A stretch of 9,747 nucleotides of DNA. Source: JBEIVB01 sp040374085. GTDB lineage: Bacteria > Bacteroidota > Bacteroidia > UBA4408. The notes beneath the pieces were generated by a model. The model did not search any database, had not been told where the DNA came from, and saw only the letters and a program-made list of their open reading frames with translations. Of this stretch, positions 1-5,820 are shown in pieces. Each line of letters begins with the position of its first letter. The stretch's first letter is position 1. A program made the translations under genes and the position numbers. The stretch spans positions 1 through 9,747 of the forward strand of contig JBEIVB010000090.1 in NCBI GenBank assembly GCA_040374085.1, in the 5' to 3' direction.

Positions 1-434
1 TCTCTGTGAGCATCCAGATGAAGCTTCGTCTGGTAGAAGCCGATCCCTTCGACCGAGGGGTGCGGCGCTGGCTAAACGCCGGCCACACCGTGGGCCACGC
101 ACTGGAGGCCCTCTGGCTGGAGCAGGGTTTGGGGCTGGGCCACGGCAGAGCGGTGGCCGCCGGCCTCTGGCTGGAAACGGTTTGGTGCACCCAACAGGGG
201 TTACTCGATGAGCAAGAGCTGCTGCCCCTGCAGGCCTTGCTCCACCCCTGGTTCTTGCCCGAGGCGGTAAAAAGCCTGGCGGCACAAGACATCTGGGAAA
301 AGATGACCCTCGATAAAAAAAACCGGCCCGGCACCGTATTGCCCGCCGTGCGCACCCGTGAAGGCATGCAAACCCACCTACCCATGACCTATGAGCAGTG
401 GGAGCAAGTACATCTTTATATCAGCCAATGGTGA
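1..434 (+). CDS. aroB: 3-dehydroquinate synthase, C-terminal part (5' end outside window)
   Basis: This is the C-terminal part of 3-dehydroquinate synthase, the NAD- and metal-dependent cytosolic enzyme that makes 3-dehydroquinate from DAHP in the shikimate pathway. The reading frame is open from base 3, so the gene starts upstream and the GTG at 6 is not a real start. Visible family marks are EADPFDRGVRRWLNAGHTVGH, whose two histidines are at bases 84-86 and 96-98 and include a metal ligand, then GHGRAVAAG with a third histidine at 141-143, and DKKNRPG near the C-terminus. The family normally reads HGEAVAxG, and here the glutamate is arginine. The stop at 432-434 overlaps the start of aroA, which argues for translational coupling of two shikimate steps. 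The family call is secure. Whether the HGR change affects activity cannot be told from the sequence. Confidence 0.93.
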   Translation, partial: SVSIQMKLRLVEADPFDRGVRRWLNAGHTVGHALEALWLEQGLGLGHGRAVAAGLWLETVWCTQQGLLDEQELLPLQALLHPWFLPEAVKSLAAQDIWEKMTLDKKNRPGTVLPAVRTREGMQTHLPMTYEQWEQVHLYISQW

Positions 435-1672
435 TGATGCGGTTAACCCCAAGCCTTGTGCCCCAAAGCGTGGTGCTGCAGTTGCCCGGTTCCAAAAGCA
501 TCAGCAACCGCTTATTGGTTATAACGCATTTTCTGGGCAAAAGCGCCCCCCTTCTCCTCCACCTCAGCGAGGCCGACGATACCCGTTTGATGGCAGAAGT
601 GTTGGCATGCGAAGATGGGGGAGCCGCGCACTGCGGCGATGCCGGCACCGTGCTGCGCTTTGCCTTGGCTTGCTTTTCGGTGCAGCCCGGCACACGGGTG
701 CTTACCGGTTCCGATCGTTTGTGCCAGCGCCCCCTTGCCCCACTCGTAGAGGCCTTGCGCAGCCTGGGTGGGCGCATAGAATATCTTGAAGCAGAGGGCT
801 TTGCACCGGTTCGGGTAACCGGTAGCGAACTGAGCGGAGAGGGCGTGGTGCTGCCGGCCACCATCAGCTCCCAGTTTGTTTCGGCCCTGTGCCTCATTGC
901 ACCCCACCTTCCGAAACCCGTAACCACCCTCGATCTTCAGGGACCGCCCGTTTCGCGACCCTACATAGACATGACCCTCAACCTCATACGCGCATTTGGC
1001 ATACGGGCAAGCTGGAACGACAACATGGTGGAGATATTTCCTTCTGCCTATCAGTGGGAAGGACCTGAAACCCTGGTGGTGGAGCCCGATTGGAGCAGCG
1101 CATCCTATTGGGTGCTGGCCGTGGCTTTGGGCGGACCTGCTGAGGTGCTTTTGCCCGGCCTCTTGTTGGAGAGCCTTCAGGGCGATAAACAACTTTCTTC
1201 TTATGCTGTTTTTTTTGGCGTGCACCTAGTGCAGGAAGCAAACGGCGTGGTGGTGCGCAGAATGGGTAGGGCTGTGGAGGAGCTGATCCTCGATTTGCGC
1301 AACGAGCCCGATCTTACCCCTGCGCTTGCTGTGGCCATGGCAGCCCTGGGCATGCGGGGCAGGTTGAATGGGCTAAGCACCCTCAACCAAAAAGAGAGCC
1401 GCAGGCTGGAGGTGTTGGAACGCGAGCTGTGCAAGTGCTTTGGCACGGTGCTTCGCTCGGGGCCCGACTGGCTGGAGTTTGAGGGTGGGGGCACCTGGAA
1501 ACTCGATGGTCCACTCAATCCAGAAGGCGATCATCGCATGGCCATGGCCTTTGCCATGCTGGCCTACCTGGGCAGGAGCCTAACCCTGCTGCAGCCCGAG
1601 GTGGTCAACAAATCTTATCCCACCTTCTGGCAGCACTTAGGTGCGTCCGGCATACGTTTGGAACAACCGTAG
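428..1672 (+). CDS. aroA: 3-phosphoshikimate 1-carboxyvinyltransferase (EPSP synthase)
   Basis: EPSP synthase transfers enolpyruvyl from PEP to shikimate-3-phosphate in the cytosol. The protein is about 414 residues, near the usual length. Motifs in order: LPGSKSISNR (19-28, substrate-binding Lys23, Ser24, Arg28), CGDAGTVLRF (69-78), RPLAPLVEALRSLG (101-114), SSQFVSALCL (147-156), SRPYIDMTL (176-184), PDWSSASYW (220-228), PDLTPALAVAM (294-304, with the catalytic-type Asp295), QKESRR (321-326), GDHRMAMAFAM (367-377) and VNKSYPTFW (393-401, with the C-terminal Lys395). In-frame ATG codons lie at 428, 434 and 437. Position 428 gives the longest protein. Position 434 would make a TGATG overlap with the aroB stop. 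A GTG at 398 is unlikely because it overlaps aroB by 37 bases. The residue after AGTVLR is Phe, where enteric enzymes have Pro101, and KESRR replaces the common KESDR. Function is clear and the exact start is uncertain by a few codons. Confidence 0.95.
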   Translation: MVMMRLTPSLVPQSVVLQLPGSKSISNRLLVITHFLGKSAPLLLHLSEADDTRLMAEVLACEDGGAAHCGDAGTVLRFALACFSVQPGTRVLTGSDRLCQRPLAPLVEALRSLGGRIEYLEAEGFAPVRVTGSELSGEGVVLPATISSQFVSALCLIAPHLPKPVTTLDLQGPPVSRPYIDMTLNLIRAFGIRASWNDNMVEIFPSAYQWEGPETLVVEPDWSSASYWVLAVALGGPAEVLLPGLLLESLQGDKQLSSYAVFFGVHLVQEANGVVVRRMGRAVEELILDLRNEPDLTPALAVAMAALGMRGRLNGLSTLNQKESRRLEVLERELCKCFGTVLRSGPDWLEFEGGGTWKLDGPLNPEGDHRMAMAFAMLAYLGRSLTLLQPEVVNKSYPTFWQHLGASGIRLEQP

Positions 1673-1685
1673 AGAAACCAATTCG

Positions 1686-2345
1686 ATGATACACGATACA
1701 TTCAAGCATAAAGGCATGCGCAGGCAACTGCTGAACGAGCTGAAAGAGCGTGGGGTGGGCAATGCAGCCGTTTTGGAAGCCATGGAAGCCGTGCCGCGCC
1801 ACATCTTTCTCGACAACGCCTTTGTGGCCTTTGCCTATCAGGATAAAGCCTTTCCCATTGGTTCGGGTCAAACCATTTCTCAGCCCAGCACCGTGGCCTT
1901 TCAAACCGCCTTGCTCGATGCGCGCAAAGGCGAGAAAGTGCTGGAGATTGGCACCGGCAGCGGCTACCAGACCTCTGTCTTGTGCGCATTGGGATTGAAA
2001 GTGTACTCCATAGAGCGTCAGAAAGCCCTCTTCGACCGCGCCCGCATTGCCTTAGATCAAATGGGCTATGCACCCAAACTCAGCTACGGCGATGGGTACA
2101 AAGGCTGGCCCGTTTTTGCCCCCTTTCATCGCATACTCGTTACCGCCGGAGCGCCTTTTGTGCCCCAGGCCTTACTCGACCAGCTTATGCCGGGCGGCAG
2201 GCTGGTGATACCCGTGGGCGAAGGCGACGTTCAGGAAATGCAATGCCACCATCGCCTTCCAGATGGAAGCTGGAGCGTAGAGCGCCACGGAGCCTTTCGC
2301 TTTGTGCCCCTGCTCGAAGAGAAATCCGGATCCACCGAACAATAA
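1686..2345 (+). CDS. pcm: protein-L-isoaspartate O-methyltransferase
   Basis: This cytosolic repair enzyme uses S-adenosylmethionine to methylate L-isoaspartyl residues in damaged proteins. It has 219 residues, the usual family length. Visible marks are the N-terminal KHKGMRRQLLNELKERGV, the VPRHIFL segment (37-43), ISQPSTVAF (64-72), SAM-binding motif I VLEIGTGSGYQTSVL (85-99), the acidic post-I strand VYSIER (106-111), and ILVTAGAPFVP with MPGGRLVIPVG (150-178), matching motifs II and III. The ATG at 1686 was chosen because family homology begins with MIHDTFKHKGMRRQLL. An upstream in-frame ATG at 1641 would lie inside aroA. The gene begins 13 bases after aroA and probably shares its transcript, although there is no metabolic link to the shikimate pathway. 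I am sure of the family. Confidence 0.95.
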   Translation: MIHDTFKHKGMRRQLLNELKERGVGNAAVLEAMEAVPRHIFLDNAFVAFAYQDKAFPIGSGQTISQPSTVAFQTALLDARKGEKVLEIGTGSGYQTSVLCALGLKVYSIERQKALFDRARIALDQMGYAPKLSYGDGYKGWPVFAPFHRILVTAGAPFVPQALLDQLMPGGRLVIPVGEGDVQEMQCHHRLPDGSWSVERHGAFRFVPLLEEKSGSTEQ

Positions 2346-2350
2346 CCTCT

Positions 2351-2387
2351 AACCCAAACCGTTTCAAACCCTTTGTGAACCCAAACC
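2351..2387 (+). repeat. short direct repeat AACCCAAACC upstream of the beta-barrel gene
   Basis: The ten-base word AACCCAAACC occurs at 2351-2360 and again at 2378-2387 in the 50-base gap between pcm and the outer-membrane protein gene. Its first eight bases also occur at 3406-3413, before the first lipoprotein gene. The second and third copies both end exactly 10 bases before an ATGAAAA start. This may be a leader or translation-initiation element, or chance in A/C-rich leaders. Confidence 0.4.
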
Positions 2388-2395
2388 AAAACCTC

Positions 2396-3256
2396 ATGAA
2401 AACAACCTTTTTCTTATTTGGCATGCTCTTGCTCGGAAATTCTTTGTGTGCGCAAGACCTTGTTTCGAAAAAAGGAGAGCCCTACCTTCCTCAGGAAAAA
2501 GATTGGGGACTTCAGCTCGATGCCACGCCATTTTTAGACTATGCAGGAAAACTTTTGTCCAATGCAGGTGCCACCTCTCCGGTGATTTCGGGCACTTCCG
2601 GTTTTCCCTTCACCATAACAGGAAAGTATTTTAAATCAGCCCAGTTTGCCTGGAGGGGGCGCTTGCGCATAGGCAGCACCTCAACCACTGCGCGCAATGT
2701 GGTTATTGACAACGCCAACTCCCAAACCGATACTGTGTACACCAGCGACAGCCGCACCACGCGCAGCACCAACATCAACCTCTCTTTTGGTTTTGAGCGC
2801 CGCCGCGGGAAAACGCGGTTGCAAGGATTTTATGGAGCAGAAGCTATGTTAACCGTGCAAGGCGGCAGTACCTCCTACGACTACGGAAATGCCTACAGCA
2901 GCACACAAACCGTGGTATCCACCACCGACTTCAATGCGGTGTTACCCGGTGGTGGTTTTGCATCTTCTGCCCGCAGCAGCCGCCTTTCCGAGGTAAAACA
3001 GGGCAATACCTTTGGTTTGGGTGCTCGCGGCTTTGTGGGTGCAGAATACTTCATGCTACCCAAACTCTCTTTGTCTGCTGAGTTGGGTTGGGCGATTATG
3101 TTCACCAACCAAAACGATGGCTATACCGTTACCGAAAGTTGGGACAACGCCAACAGCCGCCCCAGGATCCGTCAGGTGAACCGCGGAGGAGGAAGCAGCT
3201 TTGGGGTGGATACCGACAACATTGGGGGCAGCCTCGCTCTTGGCTTTTATTTCTAA
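2396..3256 (+). CDS. putative outer-membrane beta-barrel protein with signal peptide
   Basis: I do not recognise a named family. The 286-residue protein starts with a clear signal peptide: Lys2, a hydrophobic core at about 4-14, and a likely signal peptidase I cut after LCA (17-19) before Gln20-Asp21. The '..CAQ' ending is common in Bacteroidota. It has no lipobox. The mature part opens with KDWGLQLDATPFLDYAGKLL (35-54) and then alternates short strands such as FAWRGRLRIGS, TNINLSFGFERRR, FYGAEAML, TFGLGARGFVGAEYFM and KLSLSAELGWAIMF. Between them are Ser/Thr/Asn-rich stretches that resemble surface loops. It ends in GSLALGFYF, with the terminal aromatic residue typical of barrel proteins. 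The frame is open far upstream into pcm, but the signal peptide sets the start at 2396, 50 bases after pcm. A small transmembrane barrel in the outer membrane is an inference from this pattern, and the substrate or role is unknown. Confidence 0.8.
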   Translation: MKTTFFLFGMLLLGNSLCAQDLVSKKGEPYLPQEKDWGLQLDATPFLDYAGKLLSNAGATSPVISGTSGFPFTITGKYFKSAQFAWRGRLRIGSTSTTARNVVIDNANSQTDTVYTSDSRTTRSTNINLSFGFERRRGKTRLQGFYGAEAMLTVQGGSTSYDYGNAYSSTQTVVSTTDFNAVLPGGGFASSARSSRLSEVKQGNTFGLGARGFVGAEYFMLPKLSLSAELGWAIMFTNQNDGYTVTESWDNANSRPRIRQVNRGGGSSFGVDTDNIGGSLALGFYF

Positions 3257-3258
3257 AA

Positions 3259-3277
3259 TGCGGTTTTTCAAATCGCA
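3259..3277 (+). other. hairpin just after the beta-barrel gene stop
   Basis: The 19 bases TGCGGTTTTTCAAATCGCA can pair as an 8-bp stem (TGCGGTTT with AAATCGCA, one G-U pair) around a TTC loop, beginning two bases after the stop codon. It is followed by a GC-rich stretch and not by a T-run, so it is not a standard intrinsic terminator. It could be a weak terminator or an mRNA 3'-end stabiliser. Confidence 0.3.
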
Positions 3278-3392
3278 GCGGCATGCTCGGCCAGGCCATC
3301 GCTAAGGAGAATCGAGGTGCTTGTTTTGGTAAGATGTACAGAAGTAAAAACGTTGATTTTCAGGGGAATGCAACAGCAGCCGTAAAAAAAAC

Positions 3393-3400
3393 TATTTTAG
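3393..3400 (+). promoter_or_regulatory. possible -7 promoter element TATTTTAG
   Basis: TATTTTAG matches the Bacteroidota -7 consensus TAnnTTTG at all but one fixed base. It lies 23 bases before the lipoprotein start at 3424. I see no TTG/TTTG -33 element at the expected distance, so support is weak. Confidence 0.3.
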
Positions 3401-3423
3401 TCGCAAACCCAAATTATCCTCTC

Positions 3424-4197
3424 ATGAAAAAGCTGTTTTCGATGTTGATTGCTGTGGCTGTGCTTTCCGTAACTATGGTCTCGTGCAAAAAAGGACCGGA
3501 TGATCCATCCTTTTCCTTCCGTTCGCGCACCTCGCGGGTTTCTGGAGATTGGGCCATCAACTCCTTCACCTACGACACTACCACGGTAACCACTCCTGCC
3601 ACCGGCGGAAATACCAAAACCGAGCGCTACAACTATTCAGAATCCGGCACGTCTGCTGCTCTGGTTTACACCAGAATTGTTGGAGGCAACACAACCGGTA
3701 ATACCACTCCCATAACCGTAAATTCCCACACGTACTCTTTTGATTCGGATGGGAATGTTACCCACAAAGTTAACTACACGGTGAAGGATACCCTTAATTC
3801 CGCACCACCTCAGGCAATCGCAACCACTACCGTTGATGTTGTTGAAACCGGCAACTGGAACTTTACCGGAGGGGTTGGCGATCCAGCAGACATGGAGTTT
3901 ATGAACATTTCGTACACCAGTGTAACTGAAAAGTACAGCACTGCCACGGTAACCACCTTCGGCGGCAGCAGCCAAACCAGCACATCCTCATCAATCGATA
4001 CACGCACGTACGGTCTAAACCAGCGCGTTTCTACTTTCCATATTTTGCGTTGCGCCAACGATGAGTTGATTTTGGAGATGACCGTAAAAGCCTCACGATC
4101 AGGGTCTTCTACAACGGGAAGCGCAACCGGAACCACAACCGTTAACGAAGACAGCAAGACCAGCACAGGTAATGTCTTGATAAAGCTTAAGCAGTAA
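3424..4197 (+). CDS. putative lipoprotein, paralogue 1 of a CKKGxxDPxFSFRSR pair
   Basis: This 257-residue lipoprotein has unknown function. Residues 1-20 form a lipoprotein signal peptide with the basic start MKK, a hydrophobic core, and VTMVS before Cys21, the likely lipidated residue. The mature protein starts CKKGPDDPSFSFRSRTSRV and then GDW (41-43). The remainder is rich in Thr, Ser and Asn with alternating strand-like segments, suggesting an all-beta fold. A second GxW site is GNWNFTGGVG (143-152), and the C-terminus is VLIKLKQ. The protein encoded at 4417-5202 has the lipid cysteine at the same residue number, the same N-terminal block, a matching GTWDFNGGVG and a similar LQLKQ end, so the two are clear paralogues. 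The start at 3424 is set by the signal peptide, although the frame is open upstream into the preceding gene. The gene probably ends at the terminator at 4224-4250. The GxW motif recalls lipocalin-like proteins, but this is only a suggestion. Confidence 0.82.
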   Translation: MKKLFSMLIAVAVLSVTMVSCKKGPDDPSFSFRSRTSRVSGDWAINSFTYDTTTVTTPATGGNTKTERYNYSESGTSAALVYTRIVGGNTTGNTTPITVNSHTYSFDSDGNVTHKVNYTVKDTLNSAPPQAIATTTVDVVETGNWNFTGGVGDPADMEFMNISYTSVTEKYSTATVTTFGGSSQTSTSSSIDTRTYGLNQRVSTFHILRCANDELILEMTVKASRSGSSTTGSATGTTTVNEDSKTSTGNVLIKLKQ

Positions 4198-4223
4198 TTT
4201 TTTGGTTGCATGTATCTAAGGAT

Positions 4224-4250
4224 CCCGGCTTTTGGCCGGGTTTCTTTTTA
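4224..4250 (+). terminator. intrinsic (Rho-independent) terminator
   Basis: A perfect 6-bp GC stem, CCCGGC (4224-4229) with GCCGGG (4235-4240), closes a TTTTG loop and is followed directly by TTTCTTTTTA. It lies 26 bases after the stop of the first lipoprotein gene and should end that transcript before the second paralogue. Confidence 0.85.
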
Positions 4251-4391
4251 TGCCTCGTTCCGGCGTTTTATCGGATTTGAATGGACTTTGGCCGGGGCTG
4301 AATACCTTGGTTTTGAAGGTCTTTTGACGAAAACTATCCGCTCTCTTTCACCAAGCTTCGATTCAATCGACCGGTTGCCCGCACTTTTCCT

Positions 4392-4399
4392 TATTTTTG
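4392..4399 (+). promoter_or_regulatory. -7 promoter element TATTTTTG before the second lipoprotein gene
   Basis: TATTTTTG fits the Bacteroidota -7 consensus TAnnTTTG at every fixed base. It lies 17 bases before the ATG at 4417 and downstream of the terminator, where a new promoter is needed. The only nearby TTG (4375-4377) is 14 bases upstream, shorter than the usual spacing, so the -33 part is uncertain. The leader would be only about 10-13 bases. It may drive the second lipoprotein gene and the glycan genes behind it. Confidence 0.55.
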
Positions 4400-4416
4400 C
4401 TTCACTTCACGTAACT

Positions 4417-5202
4417 ATGAAAAAGACACTACACACAATGGCACTTTGCTTTCTGGCAGCATCCTCTTGGGTGGCATGTAAGAAAGGGTCCGAAGATCCC
4501 TGGTTCAGCTTTCGTTCCCGCGAGGGCAGAGTAACCGGGACTTGGAATGTGGTGAGCGCCGATGGGGAAATTGCTCGGACCATTTTTTATACATCAGGTG
4601 CTCCCTTCTCCTTTACCAAAAAGATTTCCGAAGGCAACAATGCCATCACCAATACCTACACCTACGGCTCCACCACCATCACCGAAACCGGTAATTCCTC
4701 TTTGAATTCCTATGTTTTTGTGGATGATGGAACCTACAGCCGCACCTGGAATTATACCATAAGCCGCGATTCTTCTATTACCGTTGCTGGTGGAAGCGGG
4801 ACCATAACCATTACCACTCAACAAACCTACTTAGAGAAAGGTACCTGGGACTTCAATGGCGGTGTGGGCGCTGGGCAATCTATGGAGTATTTGCTGCTTA
4901 CCATGTCCAGCCGCAAACTTACCCTTCAGGTGGATAGGAAAACCGCCACCTTGGTAAACGGACAGGGCACCACCACCAACGAAACCATTCTCACCACAGA
5001 TGAGAAACAGTATGGCCCGGGCGATTTATCTACGTATCGTGCTCAGCTTATAAAACTCTCCAACTCCGACATCAAGATGGAATTGGATTACAACAATTAT
5101 GTTTCCACCGGGGTTTCGGTAACCAACACCGGCGGGACTTCCAGTACCAGCAGTCCAATCAACAAAGCGGAGGGTACCATCACTTTGCAACTGAAGCAGT
5201 AA
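4417..5202 (+). CDS. putative lipoprotein, paralogue 2 of a CKKGxxDPxFSFRSR pair
   Basis: This 261-residue lipoprotein of unknown function is a paralogue of the protein encoded at 3424-4197. The signal peptide MKKTLHTMALCFLAASSWVA precedes the likely lipidated Cys21, and the mature start is CKKGSEDPWFSFRSREGRV with GTW at 41-43. In the first 27 mature residues, 17 are identical to paralogue 1. Farther on, GTWDFNGGVG with SMEY (142-158) matches the other protein's GNWNFTGGVG and DMEF, and both end in LKQ. The central region (about 50-140) has diverged, though it stays Thr/Ser-rich and strand-like. The signal peptide fixes the start at 4417, and the upstream in-frame extension crosses the terminator. 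The gene has its own likely promoter and stops only 6 bases before the hisH-like gene, so it may be the first gene of the glycan transcript. Cell-surface exposure and ligand binding are guesses. Confidence 0.82.
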   Translation: MKKTLHTMALCFLAASSWVACKKGSEDPWFSFRSREGRVTGTWNVVSADGEIARTIFYTSGAPFSFTKKISEGNNAITNTYTYGSTTITETGNSSLNSYVFVDDGTYSRTWNYTISRDSSITVAGGSGTITITTQQTYLEKGTWDFNGGVGAGQSMEYLLLTMSSRKLTLQVDRKTATLVNGQGTTTNETILTTDEKQYGPGDLSTYRAQLIKLSNSDIKMELDYNNYVSTGVSVTNTGGTSSTSSPINKAEGTITLQLKQ

Positions 5203-5208
5203 GGCTTC

Positions 5209-5817
5209 ATGGTTTCGGTCATCGATTACGGGGTGGGCAATCTGGGCTCTATCCTGAACATGTTCAAACGCTTGGATGTTGCAGCCGTTTTGGCGCGCAC
5301 ACCCGAGGAGGTGATGGGGGCACAAAAGATATTGTTGCCAGGCGTGGGTGCTTTCGATGCGGGCATGGAGATGCTGGAGCGCAGCGGTATGATACCCGCT
5401 TTGCAGCAAAAAGTGCTGGAGGATGGCGTGCCCACGTTAGGCATTTGTTTGGGCATGCAGCTCATGACCAAAAGCAGCGAAGAAGGACAAAAGGCCGGAT
5501 TGGGCTGGTTTGAAGCGCAAACGGTTAAGTTTCGGTTGGACACCCGTGAGTATAAAATACCGCACATGGGTTGGAACGAGGTGAACGATGTGCAGAACAG
5601 TCCACTCTTTCGGGAAATGGGTCCGGAACCTCGTTTTTATTTTGTGCATTCCTATCATTTAGACGGTGTAAAATCCGAGGAGGTCATGTTTACCTGTACC
5701 TACGGCTATGAATTTGTGTGCGGTGTGAGGCGGGGCAATCTTTTTGGTGCCCAGTTTCATCCCGAGAAGAGCCACCGTTTTGGCATGCGCTTGCTTTCCA
5801 ACTTTGCGGCCCTGTAG
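5209..5817 (+). CDS. hisH: HisH-type glutamine amidotransferase, probably for acetamidino-sugar synthesis
   Basis: This is a class I (triad) glutamine amidotransferase of the HisH family, which hydrolyses glutamine and passes ammonia to a HisF-type partner in the cytosol. It has 202 residues, full family length. Motifs are IDYGVGNLGS (5-14), the oxyanion-strand LPGVGAF (43-49), nucleophile elbow GICLGMQ (78-84, Cys80), IPHMGWN (117-123), FVHSYH (145-150) and GAQFHPEKS (180-188, His184 and Glu186). The catalytic triad Cys-His-Glu is intact. The start at 5209 is 6 bases after the second lipoprotein gene, and the HisF-like gene follows after 3 bases. No other histidine gene is nearby, and flippase, ligase/polymerase and glycosyltransferase genes follow. 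It is therefore more likely the HisH2-type ammonia source for amidine formation on a polysaccharide sugar, as in the WbpG-HisH2-HisF2 system of Pseudomonas aeruginosa. From this sequence alone, a histidine-pathway role is not excluded. Confidence 0.88.
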   Translation: MVSVIDYGVGNLGSILNMFKRLDVAAVLARTPEEVMGAQKILLPGVGAFDAGMEMLERSGMIPALQQKVLEDGVPTLGICLGMQLMTKSSEEGQKAGLGWFEAQTVKFRLDTREYKIPHMGWNEVNDVQNSPLFREMGPEPRFYFVHSYHLDGVKSEEVMFTCTYGYEFVCGVRRGNLFGAQFHPEKSHRFGMRLLSNFAAL

Positions 5818-5820
5818 TAT

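Noticed and set aside
512..1225. Long antisense frames opposite aroA and other genes
   Set aside because: They are shadows of well-conserved + strand genes and their translations show no recognisable motifs.
1982..2395. Long N-terminal extension of the beta-barrel protein frame, running into pcm
   Set aside because: It overlaps most of a well-conserved pcm in another frame, and a clear signal peptide begins at 2396.
3278..3310. GC-rich stretch with GCATGC and GGCC words after the beta-barrel gene
   Set aside because: No consistent inverted repeat or T-run was found, so it has no supportable function.
3088..3423. Upstream extension of the first lipoprotein frame
   Set aside because: It overlaps the end of the beta-barrel gene, and the lipoprotein signal peptide sets the start at 3424.
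4210..4416. Upstream extension of the second lipoprotein frame
   Set aside because: It crosses the terminator hairpin and would bury the signal peptide inside the protein.
5180..5187. TCACTTTG as a promoter for the hisH-like gene
   Set aside because: One key base of TAnnTTTG is wrong and there is no TTG at a suitable distance upstream.
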